This document shows positions 32,969 through 41,259 of a DNA stretch of 64,000 nt, piece by piece (positions within the stretch are counted from its first letter, which is position 1; every line of letters starts with the position of its first letter). The translations under genes and the position numbers were made by a program. The notes under the pieces are model-generated. The model was not told the DNA's origin. It searched no databases and worked only from the letters and a program-made list of their open reading frames with translations. The stretch comes from HIMB114 sp008638005. GTDB taxonomy: Bacteria > Pseudomonadota > Alphaproteobacteria > Pelagibacterales > Pelagibacteraceae. The stretch spans positions 868,001-932,000 of the forward strand of contig CP136340.1 of assembly GCA_032681305.1 (NCBI GenBank), read 5' to 3'.

Positions 32969-35900
32969 TTATAATTTAGTAGGATATGGTTTTTCTGGAT
33001 CAATTTTAAATTGTTTTATTGCGTCATTTACAATTTTTGAAGCTATTTTTTGCTCTCTTGATAATGTACTTAGCGCGTTAACTATAATAGACTCTTTATT
33101 AACTTCAAAGAATTTTCTTAATTCTTTCCTCGTATCACTTCTTCCATAACCATCAGTGCCTAACGTATAAAAATTTGATTTTACGTAAGGTCTAATTTGA
33201 TCTACATGTGATCGTATATAGTCACTAGCTGCAATTATTGGACCTGATCTTCCTTCAAGGCATTTTTCAATATAGGTTCTTTTAGGGTCTTGTTCTGGAT
33301 GAAGTTGATTCCATCTTGAAATTTCTGCACCATTTCTTTGTAGTTCAGAATATGAAGTGATGCTCCAAACATCACTATCGATACCAAAATCTTGACTTAG
33401 TATTTCTGCAGCTTTTATTGTTTCATTTAAAATAGAACCAGAGCCAAATAACTGCACTGTTGTTTTCCCTTTATTTCTAAATTCTTTAAATAAATACATT
33501 CCTTTAAGAATATCCTCTTTTTTTACATGTGAAGGAATTTTAGGGTGTTTATAGTTTTCATTTAATGCAGTTACATAATAAAAAATATTTTCTTTCCTTT
33601 CATGCATTCTTTTTATTCCATCTTCAATGATTACAGCCATTTCATAAGCATAAGTTGGATCATACGAAATGCAGTTTGGAATCATAGAGGCCATAATTAA
33701 TCCTTGACCATCTTGGTGTTGTAATCCTTCACCAGCTAAAGTTGTTCTTCCAGATGTTGCGCCAATTAAAAAACCTCTTGTTTGGCAATCACCCGCTGCC
33801 CAAGCTAAATCCATAATTCTTTGAAAACCAAACATAGAATAGAAAATATAGAAAGGGATCATCTCGACATCATGATTAGTGTATGATGTTCCAGCAGCAA
33901 TAAATGAAGACATCGCACCTGCTTCCGTAATCCCTTCTTCTAAAACTTGACCACTTTGATCTTCTCGGTATGAACTTAATTGTTCAGAATCCACGGGTTC
34001 GTATTTTTGCCCTTCATGAGCATAAATTCCAACTTTTTGAAAAAACCCTTCCATTCCAAAAGTTCTAGCTTCATCTGGAATAATAGGCACCAGCTTTGGT
34101 GCAACTGCCTTGTCCCTAAAAATTTTCCCCAATATTGCCACAAGTGCCATTGTCGTTGACAATTCTCTATCACCTGAGCTTTTCATTGAAGCATCAAACA
34201 TTGATGGATCTGTAATCTTAATAGGATGTGCATTTGAGGATCTTGATGGAATATAACCACCTAATGCTCTTCTTCTTTCTTTTAAATATTCTATTTCTTC
34301 TGATTTTTCACTTGGTCTATAAAACTCTAAATTTTCAACCTGTTTGTCTGTAAGCGGAATATCAAATCGATCTCTAAAATAATACATATCATCAAGCCCA
34401 AGCTTTTTTTGTTGATGCGTTGTATTAATACTTTCGCCTGATTTGCCCATTCCATAACCTTTGATAGTTTTAGTTAAGATAACAGTGGGTTGTCCTTTAT
34501 GTTTTACAGCAGCATCATAGGCTGCGTAAACTTTGTGAGGATCATGACCCCCTCTATTTAGTCTCCAAATGTCCTCATCAGTTAAGTTAGAAACGAGTTG
34601 TTTGAGTTCTGGATATTTCCCAAAAAACTTGTCTCTTACATATTTTCCACCCTTGGCCTTAAATGCCTGATATTCACCATCAACACACTCATCCATTCTC
34701 TTCATTAGCAAACCAGTTTTGTCTGCTTTTAATAGAGGGTCCCAATACGAACCCCAAATAACTTTAAGTACATTCCATCCCGCTCCTCTAAATGTACCCT
34801 CTAATTCTTGTATGATTTTTCCGTTACCTCTTACAGGTCCATCTAATCTTTGTAGATTACAGTTAATGACAAAAATTAAATTATCTAAATTTTCCCTTGC
34901 AGCAAGACCAATAGCACCTAAAGACTCTGGTTCATCGCATTCACCATCACCCATAAATGTCCATATTTTACGTCCTTGTTTTGGAATTAAATTTCTGTTT
35001 TCCATGTATTTCATGAAACGAGCATTATAAATTGAAGTGATAGGCCCAAGACCCATAGACACTGTAGGGAACTGCCAATAGTCAGGCATTAACCATGGAT
35101 GAGGATATGATGATAATCCTTCTCCTGGTTTTATATTTGCTTCTTGCCTAAAGTTTATTAGCTGCTTTTCAGTTATTCTTCCTTCAAGAAAAGATCTCGC
35201 ATACATACCTGGAGCAGCATGTCCTTGGAAATAAATCATATCTCCCAAGAAGTCATCAGTTTTACCTCGCCAAAAATGATTACACCCAACATCATAAAGA
35301 GTAGCAGCCGAGGCAAAGGTAGCAATATGTCCACCAAGTTCTGGAGAAATTTTATTTGCTCTAACAACCATAGCTGCAGCATTCCATCTAATCAGTGATC
35401 TGATATTTTTTTCTAAATTTTGGTCACCTGGTGATTTGGCCTCAAGTTCAGATGGGATTGTATTTATATAAGGTGTATTTTGTGTAAAAGGTAAATTTGA
35501 TCCAGCAACATAAGCTTGATTAATTAACTTTGAAAGAAGGAAATGAGCTCTTTCAGCACCATCTCTTTTAACTACAGATCCTAATGACTCAATCCACTCA
35601 CCAGTTTCTTCTGGGTCGATATCTCCGATGTCAGGGTTTGAACCGTAAACACCTTGTTGTTTAATTTCAATTCTTGTTGTTTGAGATGTTGTTTGGTCGA
35701 CCTGTGCATTACCATTTGTCACTATTTTTTTTGGTTTATTTTCTATTATTGCAGCTTGATTATTTTTATTTTCAGTATTTACTTTTTCATCTTCATCTCC
35801 ATCAAGCAAACCTATGATACTTCCCTTCGAAACCTTATCTCCAATTTTAACATTGATTTTTTTTATAGTTCCATCTTTAGTTGATGGAACTTCAACGCTG

Positions 35901-36028
35901 GATTTGTCACTTTCTAAAGTAATTAAAGGATCGTTTTTAGAAATTTTTTGTCCTTCGTTGACTAAAATTTCAATAATTTCGACTTCTTTAAAATCACCAA
36001 TATCTGGAACTTTTATTTCTGTAGACAA
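32969..36028 (-). CDS. aceE: Pyruvate dehydrogenase E1, homodimeric type, with an N-terminal lipoyl domain
   Basis: 1019 residues against roughly 890 for ordinary AceE. Residues 1 to about 76 are a lipoyl domain (VPDIGDFKEVEIIE, Lys42 in ESDKSSVEV), 54 of 76 residues identical to the E2 lipoyl domain by hand count. A linker to about 125 is followed by the complete E1: SLGSVVKRDGAERAHFLL, HFWRGKTDDFLGDMIYFQGH, the thiamine diphosphate motif MGDGECDEPES ending in VINCNLQRLDGP, and HQDGQGL. The enzyme decarboxylates pyruvate and acetylates lipoyl groups. The start is TTG at 36028 (no ATG before the domain), with a GGGGA stretch just upstream. It abuts aceF. A lipoyl domain on the homodimeric E1 is unusual. 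Confidence 0.94.
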   Translation of the reverse strand: MSTEIKVPDIGDFKEVEIIEILVNEGQKISKNDPLITLESDKSSVEVPSTKDGTIKKINVKIGDKVSKGSIIGLLDGDEDEKVNTENKNNQAAIIENKPKKIVTNGNAQVDQTTSQTTRIEIKQQGVYGSNPDIGDIDPEETGEWIESLGSVVKRDGAERAHFLLSKLINQAYVAGSNLPFTQNTPYINTIPSELEAKSPGDQNLEKNIRSLIRWNAAAMVVRANKISPELGGHIATFASAATLYDVGCNHFWRGKTDDFLGDMIYFQGHAAPGMYARSFLEGRITEKQLINFRQEANIKPGEGLSSYPHPWLMPDYWQFPTVSMGLGPITSIYNARFMKYMENRNLIPKQGRKIWTFMGDGECDEPESLGAIGLAARENLDNLIFVINCNLQRLDGPVRGNGKIIQELEGTFRGAGWNVLKVIWGSYWDPLLKADKTGLLMKRMDECVDGEYQAFKAKGGKYVRDKFFGKYPELKQLVSNLTDEDIWRLNRGGHDPHKVYAAYDAAVKHKGQPTVILTKTIKGYGMGKSGESINTTHQQKKLGLDDMYYFRDRFDIPLTDKQVENLEFYRPSEKSEEIEYLKERRRALGGYIPSRSSNAHPIKITDPSMFDASMKSSGDRELSTTMALVAILGKIFRDKAVAPKLVPIIPDEARTFGMEGFFQKVGIYAHEGQKYEPVDSEQLSSYREDQSGQVLEEGITEAGAMSSFIAAGTSYTNHDVEMIPFYIFYSMFGFQRIMDLAWAAGDCQTRGFLIGATSGRTTLAGEGLQHQDGQGLIMASMIPNCISYDPTYAYEMAVIIEDGIKRMHERKENIFYYVTALNENYKHPKIPSHVKKEDILKGMYLFKEFRNKGKTTVQLFGSGSILNETIKAAEILSQDFGIDSDVWSITSYSELQRNGAEISRWNQLHPEQDPKRTYIEKCLEGRSGPIIAASDYIRSHVDQIRPYVKSNFYTLGTDGYGRSDTRKELRKFFEVNKESIIVNALSTLSREQKIASKIVNDAIKQFKIDPEKPYPTKL

Positions 36029-36117
36029 ATATTTCCCCGTCTTAACAAATTTTTTACAATTTAAATTTAATATATCTTAATATATAGGATCACGTACATA
36101 TATAAATATATTAATAA

Positions 36118-37554
36118 ATGTACGAAAAATTTGGACAATTCATAGATAACAAGTGGTTTCAATCCAAAGAAACTTACGACGTAATTAACCCTTCTACAGA
36201 AGAAGTTTTAGGAAGTCCATCTAAAGCTTCCAATGAACAAGTTAATCAAGCAATTCAATCTGCAGCCAAAGGTTTTCTAAGCTGGAAAAAAACACAGGCA
36301 TGGGAAAGGTCTAAAAAAATTAGAAAAATTGCAGATTTAATAAGAGAGCGAAAAGATGTAATTGCAAAATGGATTTCGTTTGAAGTAGGAAAACCTTTCA
36401 CTCAAGCCCAAGCAGAAGTTATTGCATCTGCTGATATCTTTGAATGGAATTCTGAAGAGACTAAAAGAATTTACGGTCAAACTGTTGAAAGTCGCTTTAG
36501 AGATACTAGAGTAATTATCAATTACGAACCAGTTGGTGTTGTGGCTGGATTAGTTCCGTGGAATTTCCCATGTATTTTAGCTTCAAGAAAAATTTCTACC
36601 GCTTTAGGAGCCGGATGCTCAATTATTTGTAAACCTGATGTAATTACACCAGGTTCAGTCATGGCATTAATTGATATTATTAAAGAAGTTGGTTTGCCAG
36701 ATGGAACAGTAAATATGTTATCTGGAGATCCAGCTGGAATTGCACAGCAATTAATTGATTCTGATGTCATTAAGAAAATTTCAATTACTGGTTCAACTCG
36801 AGTTGGAAAGCTGATTTTAAAACAAGCAGCTGATAAAGTTCAGAGAGTTACCATGGAGCTAAGTGGTCATTCACCTTTTATTGTTCATGGCGATGCTGAT
36901 ATTGAAAAAGCTGTAAATATGGCAATTTTAGCAAAATATAGAAATACAGGCCAAGTATGCATATCGCCATCAAGATTCTATATTCATGAAAGTAAAAAAA
37001 ACGATTTTACAAAAAGATATGTTGAAGAAACGGAAAAGCTAAAATTAGGACCAGGTATTAATATAGATACTGACCTTGGGCCCATAACAACCAAAAAAAG
37101 AATTAATGAAATTGAGGAATTGGTACGAACAACAGAAAAAGAAGGGGCAAAAATTCTTTGTGGTGGAAAAAGATCTGCAAAGTTTAATAAAGGTTATTTT
37201 TACGAACCAACAGTGTTTGATGATGTAGGTGATGATTTTACAATTACAAAAATAGAGCCTTTTGGACCTCTAACACCAATAATGAGCTTCAGTAATTTTG
37301 ATGATGTCATTAATCGCGCAAACAATCATCCAAATGGGCTTGCGGCATATGTCTGTACATCTTCAATGAATTTAGCTCATGAAACATCAGAGGCTCTTGA
37401 GACAGGTATGGTTGCAATTAATACGCCAGTTATTCCAACAGCCGAAACACCTTTTGGTGGAATTAAACAAAGTGGTTATGGAAGAGAAGGTGGCTCAATG
37501 GCAATAAAAGATTATTTAAACATTAAGTACACTCACCTAGGTTTAAAAGGTTAA
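36118..37554 (+). CDS. NAD(P)-dependent aldehyde dehydrogenase, succinate-semialdehyde type
   Basis: 478 residues. The fold motifs are GVVAGLVPWNFPCILAS, the cofactor loop SITGSTRVGK, the general base glutamate in TMELSGHSPF and the catalytic cysteine in NTGQVCISPSRF. The C-terminal EPFGPLTPI and ETPFGGIKQSGYGREGG are as in succinate- or glycolaldehyde-type family members. It is followed after three bases by a beta-hydroxyacid dehydrogenase, so the pair could oxidise a hydroxyacid-derived semialdehyde. The precise aldehyde is not decidable. Divergent from aceE across 89 bases. Confidence 0.88.
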   Translation: MYEKFGQFIDNKWFQSKETYDVINPSTEEVLGSPSKASNEQVNQAIQSAAKGFLSWKKTQAWERSKKIRKIADLIRERKDVIAKWISFEVGKPFTQAQAEVIASADIFEWNSEETKRIYGQTVESRFRDTRVIINYEPVGVVAGLVPWNFPCILASRKISTALGAGCSIICKPDVITPGSVMALIDIIKEVGLPDGTVNMLSGDPAGIAQQLIDSDVIKKISITGSTRVGKLILKQAADKVQRVTMELSGHSPFIVHGDADIEKAVNMAILAKYRNTGQVCISPSRFYIHESKKNDFTKRYVEETEKLKLGPGINIDTDLGPITTKKRINEIEELVRTTEKEGAKILCGGKRSAKFNKGYFYEPTVFDDVGDDFTITKIEPFGPLTPIMSFSNFDDVINRANNHPNGLAAYVCTSSMNLAHETSEALETGMVAINTPVIPTAETPFGGIKQSGYGREGGSMAIKDYLNIKYTHLGLKG

Positions 37555-37557
37555 TTC

Positions 37558-38409
37558 ATGAAAGTTGGAATTATCGGCACAGGTTTAATGGGCTATCCTA
37601 TGGCCATTAATATTGCCAAAAAATATGAACTTAAAGCATTCAATAGAACTTTTGATAAAATGAAAGGTCTTGAAAAATACAAAATTAATCTTTGTTCTAC
37701 ATTAGATAATTTAAGTAAGGATACCGACGTCATCATCTCAATGTTGCCTGGTGATGAGGAGGTATTGGAAACTGTAAGTCAGGTTAAAAAAAATATTAAG
37801 CCTAATTCAGTATTTGTGGATATGAGTTCAACAAAAGTTTCAACAGCAAACGAATGTTACAAAGTTTTAAAAGAAATTAATTCATATTTTATAGATGCGC
37901 CAGTATCAGGTGGTCCTGAAGGCGCAAAGTCTGGATCATTGGCAATAATGGCTGGCGGAGAACAAAACGCATTCTTGAAAATCAAGCCTATATTAGAAAC
38001 AATGGGCAAATCAACTCTGCTGGGTCCAAATGGCAGTGGTCAAGTTGCAAAATTATGTAACCAAATAATTGTGAATATAACAATTGGAGCTGTTGCTGAG
38101 GCTATTTTATTATGTGAAAAAAACGGAACCGATCCAAATAAATTTATAACAGCTGTTTCAGGTGGTTTTGCGGATAGCAAGATATTAAAAATACATGGTC
38201 AAAGAATGATTGATAAAAATTTCATTGCAGGAGGCAAAAATATTACTTTATTAAAGGATATGACTAATATTTTAGATTCAGCATCTGAGAAAAAGTTAAA
38301 TTTACCAATTTCTAAACTCATTAGAAATATGTTTAAAAATTTATGTGACGCTGGTTTGGAAAATGACGATCACAGCTCTTTATACAAAGAAATTTCTAAC
38401 TCTAAATAG
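37558..38409 (+). CDS. Beta-hydroxyacid dehydrogenase (3-hydroxyisobutyrate dehydrogenase family)
   Basis: 283 residues. The NAD(P) motif at the N-terminus is VGIIGTGLMGYPMA, the substrate signature is DAPVSGGPEGAKSGSLAIM, and the catalytic lysine is in GQVAKLCNQ. The C-terminal helix ends DDHSSLYKEI. Family members reduce or oxidise 3-hydroxyisobutyrate, tartronate semialdehyde, glyoxylate or succinic semialdehyde. The preceding aldehyde dehydrogenase suggests a shared semialdehyde. The stop lies one base from the opposite-strand tRNA-Thr. Confidence 0.9.
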   Translation: MKVGIIGTGLMGYPMAINIAKKYELKAFNRTFDKMKGLEKYKINLCSTLDNLSKDTDVIISMLPGDEEVLETVSQVKKNIKPNSVFVDMSSTKVSTANECYKVLKEINSYFIDAPVSGGPEGAKSGSLAIMAGGEQNAFLKIKPILETMGKSTLLGPNGSGQVAKLCNQIIVNITIGAVAEAILLCEKNGTDPNKFITAVSGGFADSKILKIHGQRMIDKNFIAGGKNITLLKDMTNILDSASEKKLNLPISKLIRNMFKNLCDAGLENDDHSSLYKEISNSK

Positions 38410-38410
38410 G

Positions 38411-38486
38411 TGGTGCCCACAACCAGAATCGAACTGATGACCCCGTCCTTACCATGGACGTGCTCTACCAACTGAGCTATGTGGGC
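38411..38486 (-). tRNA. tRNA-Thr (GGT)
   Basis: 76 bases on the minus strand with encoded CCA. The acceptor GCCCACA pairs with TGTGGGC, discriminator A; the anticodon arm CGTCC/GGACG holds loop ATGGTAA, giving anticodon GGT. The D-arm (GCTCAGTTGGTAGAGC) and T-arm (GTTCGATTC) are standard. It begins one base after the stop of the upstream dehydrogenase gene on the other strand. Confidence 0.97.
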
Positions 38487-38573
38487 TACAGAACTATTAA
38501 TATATTTTCCCCTGTCTAATAAAAGACTTTTTTTAATCAAAAATTAAACTTCTTTAATCTGCACTTTCTTTTT

Positions 38574-38789
38574 ATGATAAAAAAAACATCTAATATTTTG
38601 GTTCTTTTAGCTTTCGTATTTGTAGCTAATTGCGCCCAGCATTCTGTAAAATTTGGAAAAAAATGCACTCAAGTTGCAAAAGATGGAACTTATGAAAAAT
38701 CTTTTGTTTGGATTGTGAACAATAAAACTAACCCAGATTTTGAAAAAAAAATTACAAAACAAAACTGTATTTTTGCAGAAAGTTCATAA
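38574..38789 (+). CDS. Small predicted lipoprotein
   Basis: 71 residues. A lysine-containing N-terminus and hydrophobic stretch (ILVLLAFVFV) are followed by the lipobox-like VANC, so the mature form would start at Cys20. It has two further cysteines and no recognised domain. The residue before the cysteine is Asn instead of the preferred Gly/Ala/Ser, so lipidation is likely but not certain. It lies between tRNA-Thr and cspA. Function unknown. Confidence 0.6.
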   Translation: MIKKTSNILVLLAFVFVANCAQHSVKFGKKCTQVAKDGTYEKSFVWIVNNKTNPDFEKKITKQNCIFAESS

Positions 38790-38816
38790 AACTTAATTAT
38801 ACAAAACTCCAATTTC

Positions 38817-38845
38817 TTGACAAAATCCTCGGATATCTATTTAAA
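38817..38845 (+). promoter_or_regulatory. Sigma70-type promoter upstream of cspA
   Basis: A perfect TTGACA at 38817-38822 is followed after 17 bases by TTTAAA at 38840-38845. This is the best -35 match I found in the window. Transcription would begin near 38852, leaving a leader of about 40 bases that contains the inverted repeat at 38851-38870. Confidence 0.55.
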
Positions 38846-38850
38846 GTGTT

Positions 38851-38870
38851 CAGCGCTATAGTTGGCGCTG
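38851..38870 (+). promoter_or_regulatory. Hairpin in the cspA leader
   Basis: CAGCGC and GCGCTG form perfect 6-bp arms around TATAGTTG, a GC-rich stem that stands out in this AT-rich leader, 21 bases before the cspA ATG. Cold-shock mRNAs often carry leader structures that respond to temperature; that role here is inferred. Confidence 0.45.
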
Positions 38871-38891
38871 CAATTTAATAAGAAAGTAAGT

Positions 38892-39098
38892 ATGAGTATA
38901 AAAGGAAAAGTAAAATGGTTTAATGGAACTAAAGGATATGGTTTTATTGAACGAGAGGACAAAGAAAAAGACGTCTTTGTTCATATGTCTGCAGTAAAAG
39001 ATTCAGGAGTAGGTTATCTAGATGAAGGTGATTCTTTGACTTTTGAAATCGAAGAGGGAAAAAAAGGACCTTCAGCAGTTAATCTAAAAAAAGTTTAG
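38892..39098 (+). CDS. cspA: Cold-shock domain protein
   Basis: 68 residues, a single OB-fold cold-shock domain. RNP1 is KGYGFIERED and RNP2 is DVFVHMSAV, with the N-terminal KGKVKWFNG. It binds single-stranded RNA or DNA and melts mRNA structure. The frame is open from a TTG at 38862, but the ten extra residues are not part of the family and would cover the leader hairpin, so ATG 38892, placed after AAGAAAGTAAG, is the start. It is followed by two small basic protein genes and dcd. Confidence 0.96.
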   Translation: MSIKGKVKWFNGTKGYGFIEREDKEKDVFVHMSAVKDSGVGYLDEGDSLTFEIEEGKKGPSAVNLKKV

Positions 39099-39128
39099 AT
39101 TAAAAATTTAAACGAAGGAGGCTCGATC

Positions 39129-39326
39129 ATGGGTATACATTATGATTACAAATCCAAAAGAGGAGAAAGAGCAATGCTTAAAGAAGCTAAAAGAAAAGAA
39201 CGTTTAGCTTTAAAGCGAGCTAAAAGAGCCTCCTCGTCAGAAATTGAAGTAGAGAGTGAAGAGGATCAAATGCATGATATAAACAAGCCTATCACTTTAG
39301 ACGATCTTACAAATCCAAATAAGTAA
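39129..39326 (+). CDS. Small Lys/Arg-rich protein of unknown function
   Basis: 65 residues: a highly charged basic half (YDYKSKRGERAMLKEAKRKE and on to about residue 33), then an acidic stretch (SEIEVESEEDQ) and a polar tail. Predicted helical. It has an unusually strong Shine-Dalgarno, AAGGAGG at 39115-39121, nine bases before the ATG, which supports real and strong translation in a genome where such sites are uncommon. Similar in size to ribosomal protein S21 but without its conserved pattern. Possible RNA-associated protein; function unknown. Confidence 0.75.
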   Translation: MGIHYDYKSKRGERAMLKEAKRKERLALKRAKRASSSEIEVESEEDQMHDINKPITLDDLTNPNK

Positions 39327-39331
39327 GTTTA

Positions 39332-39445
39332 ATGTCCTCATTATCCAATAAGGATGATAAAAAAAAGAAATTAGCTGATGCTTTAAAAGAAAATTTAAAA
39401 AAAAGAAAATTATTTAAGAAAAAGATAGAAGAAAAAAAATATTAA
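39332..39445 (+). CDS. 37-residue basic protein coupled to dcd
   Basis: A short open frame of 37 codons, ATG at 39332 to TAA at 39443-39445, whose stop shares one base with the dcd start (TAATG), the same junction style as confirmed gene pairs here. The product is very rich in lysine with a central DALKENLKKRKLFKKK, probably one amphipathic helix. I recall short basic proteins with an L-x-E-N-L-K-R-R-K core near murA in other alphaproteobacteria, which cannot be verified here. Function unknown. Confidence 0.6.
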   Translation: MSSLSNKDDKKKKLADALKENLKKRKLFKKKIEEKKY

Positions 39446-39999
39446 TGAGTGTTTTGTCAGATAAATGGATAAGAAAAATGTCATTGGAACAAAAAATGAT
39501 CAGTCCATTTGTAGAAAAACAACAACGTTCAGATAACATTTCTTATGGACTATCTTCTTTTGGATACGATGCCAGAGTATCCAATGAGTTTAAAATATTT
39601 ACTAACGTTAATTCATCAATTGTGGATCCAAAAAATTTTTCTGATGAAAGTTTAGTTACTAAAACTGAGGAAGTTTGTGTCATTCCTCCAAATTCATTTG
39701 CTTTAGCGTCAACAGTTGAATATTTTAAAATTCCAAGAGACGTTTTAGTTATATGCTTGGGAAAAAGCACTTATGCAAGATGTGGGATAATCGTAAATGT
39801 TACTCCTCTAGAGCCAGAGTGGGAGGGCCATGTTACTCTTGAATTTTCTAATACAACACCATTGCCAGCGAAAATTTATGCTAACGAGGGTGCTTGCCAA
39901 TTTATCTTCTTAAAAGGTAATGAGTCTCCCGAAGTTTCTTATGCTGACCGAAAAGGTAAATATATGAAACAGACAGGCGTCACTTTACCAAAAATCTAA
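39445..39999 (+). CDS. dcd: dCTP deaminase
   Basis: 184 residues, converts dCTP to dUTP for dTMP synthesis. The family core is intact: YGLSSFGYDARVS, ICLGKSTYARCGIIVNVTP and EPEWEGHVTLEFSNTTP, which contains the catalytic glutamate, and the C-terminal MKQTGVTLPKI. The start overlaps the 37-codon gene by one base; three bases then separate it from murA. Confidence 0.96.
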   Translation: MSVLSDKWIRKMSLEQKMISPFVEKQQRSDNISYGLSSFGYDARVSNEFKIFTNVNSSIVDPKNFSDESLVTKTEEVCVIPPNSFALASTVEYFKIPRDVLVICLGKSTYARCGIIVNVTPLEPEWEGHVTLEFSNTTPLPAKIYANEGACQFIFLKGNESPEVSYADRKGKYMKQTGVTLPKI

Positions 40000-40002
40000 T
40001 TA

Positions 40003-41259
40003 ATGAAAAAAATTATTATTCGTGGAGGTTGTAAACTTCATGGATCAATTAATATTTCAGGTTCAAAAAATGCAAGCTTACCAATATTAGCTGCAACCCT
40101 TTTATTTGAAGAAAAAGTCATTTTAGAAAATGTACCAATGGTTAAAGATATTTTAACTATGATTAACTTATTAGAAACTTTAGGAAAAAAAATTATTGTA
40201 AAAAAAAATGAAGTTACAATTCTAAATACTAATAAAAAAAAATACTTTGCTAAATATGACTTAGTTAAAACGATGCGAGCAGGCATTTTGGTTCTAGGAC
40301 CATTACTTGCTAAATTTGAAAAAGCAAAAGTTTCTTTGCCAGGGGGCTGCGCAATTGGTGCAAGACCAGTTGATATTCATTTAGATTTTTTAAAAAAAAA
40401 TGGTTTTAAAAATGAAATTAAAAAAGGATATGTAATATCATCGAGACAAAATAACAAAAAAAATATTAATTATACATTTTCAAAAATTTCAGTAGGAGCA
40501 ACTGAAACTGCAATATTAAATTCGTGCCTATCAAATAATAAAACCAAGATTAATAACATAGCTTTAGAGCCAGAGGTCATTGACTTAATAAGTTTTTTAA
40601 AAAAGGCAGGTGCTAAAATAAATTTTAATAAAAAAAGATCATTAACAATTCAAGGCGTTAAAAATCTAAAAGGTATTAAATATAAAATCATGCCCGATAG
40701 GATTGAAGCTGGTACATATTTAGTCGCTTCTGCAATTACTAACAGTGTACTTACAATAAATAATATAGTGCCGAAACATTTAGAAAATATTTTAAAAGTA
40801 TTAATGAAATTCGGAGTACAGTTTAAAATAAATAAAAAAAACGATTTAAAAATATCTCCAAAAAGTAGAAAGCCCATAAATGTTACAACTGCACCATACC
40901 CTGGTTTTCCAACAGATATGCAGGCTCAAATTATGAGTTTATTAGTATTAACAAAAGGTACCTCAAATATAAAAGAAGATATATTTGAAAATAGATTTTT
41001 GCATGTTTCAGAATTAAATAGGATGGGAGCGAATATAAAGATAGAAAACAACAAAGCTAAAATTATAGGAACTAATGATTTATCTGGAGCAGAAGTAATG
41101 GCAACAGATCTACGAGCTTCTGTTTGTTTGGTGCTCGCTGGTTTAGTTGCAAGAGGCGAGACAATAATCAATAGAGTTTACCATCTTGAAAGAGGTTATG
41201 AAAACTTAGTAAAAAAATTAAAAAAATGTGGAGCTAAAATTAAAATTATAAATGCTTGA
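40003..41259 (+). CDS. murA: UDP-N-acetylglucosamine 1-carboxyvinyltransferase
   Basis: 418 residues; the first committed step of peptidoglycan synthesis, adding enolpyruvate to UDP-GlcNAc. Motifs: SGSKNASLPILAATLL at the N-terminus, the reactive cysteine in LPGGCAIGARPVDIH (fosfomycin-sensitive type), PDRIEAGTYLVA, and the C-terminal DLRASVCLVLAGL and RVYHLERGYENL. It is followed by DUF2948 with an eight-base overlap, the standard alphaproteobacterial order. Confidence 0.97.
   Translation: MKKIIIRGGCKLHGSINISGSKNASLPILAATLLFEEKVILENVPMVKDILTMINLLETLGKKIIVKKNEVTILNTNKKKYFAKYDLVKTMRAGILVLGPLLAKFEKAKVSLPGGCAIGARPVDIHLDFLKKNGFKNEIKKGYVISSRQNNKKNINYTFSKISVGATETAILNSCLSNNKTKINNIALEPEVIDLISFLKKAGAKINFNKKRSLTIQGVKNLKGIKYKIMPDRIEAGTYLVASAITNSVLTINNIVPKHLENILKVLMKFGVQFKINKKNDLKISPKSRKPINVTTAPYPGFPTDMQAQIMSLLVLTKGTSNIKEDIFENRFLHVSELNRMGANIKIENNKAKIIGTNDLSGAEVMATDLRASVCLVLAGLVARGETIINRVYHLERGYENLVKKLKKCGAKIKIINA

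Noticed and set aside
38862..38891. Upstream TTG start for cspA
   Set aside because: It adds ten residues not found in cold-shock proteins and would place the start inside the leader hairpin; ATG 38892 fits the family and spacing.
39129..39326. Ribosomal protein S21 (rpsU)
   Set aside because: Size and charge are similar and cspA is next to it, but the conserved S21 pattern is absent.
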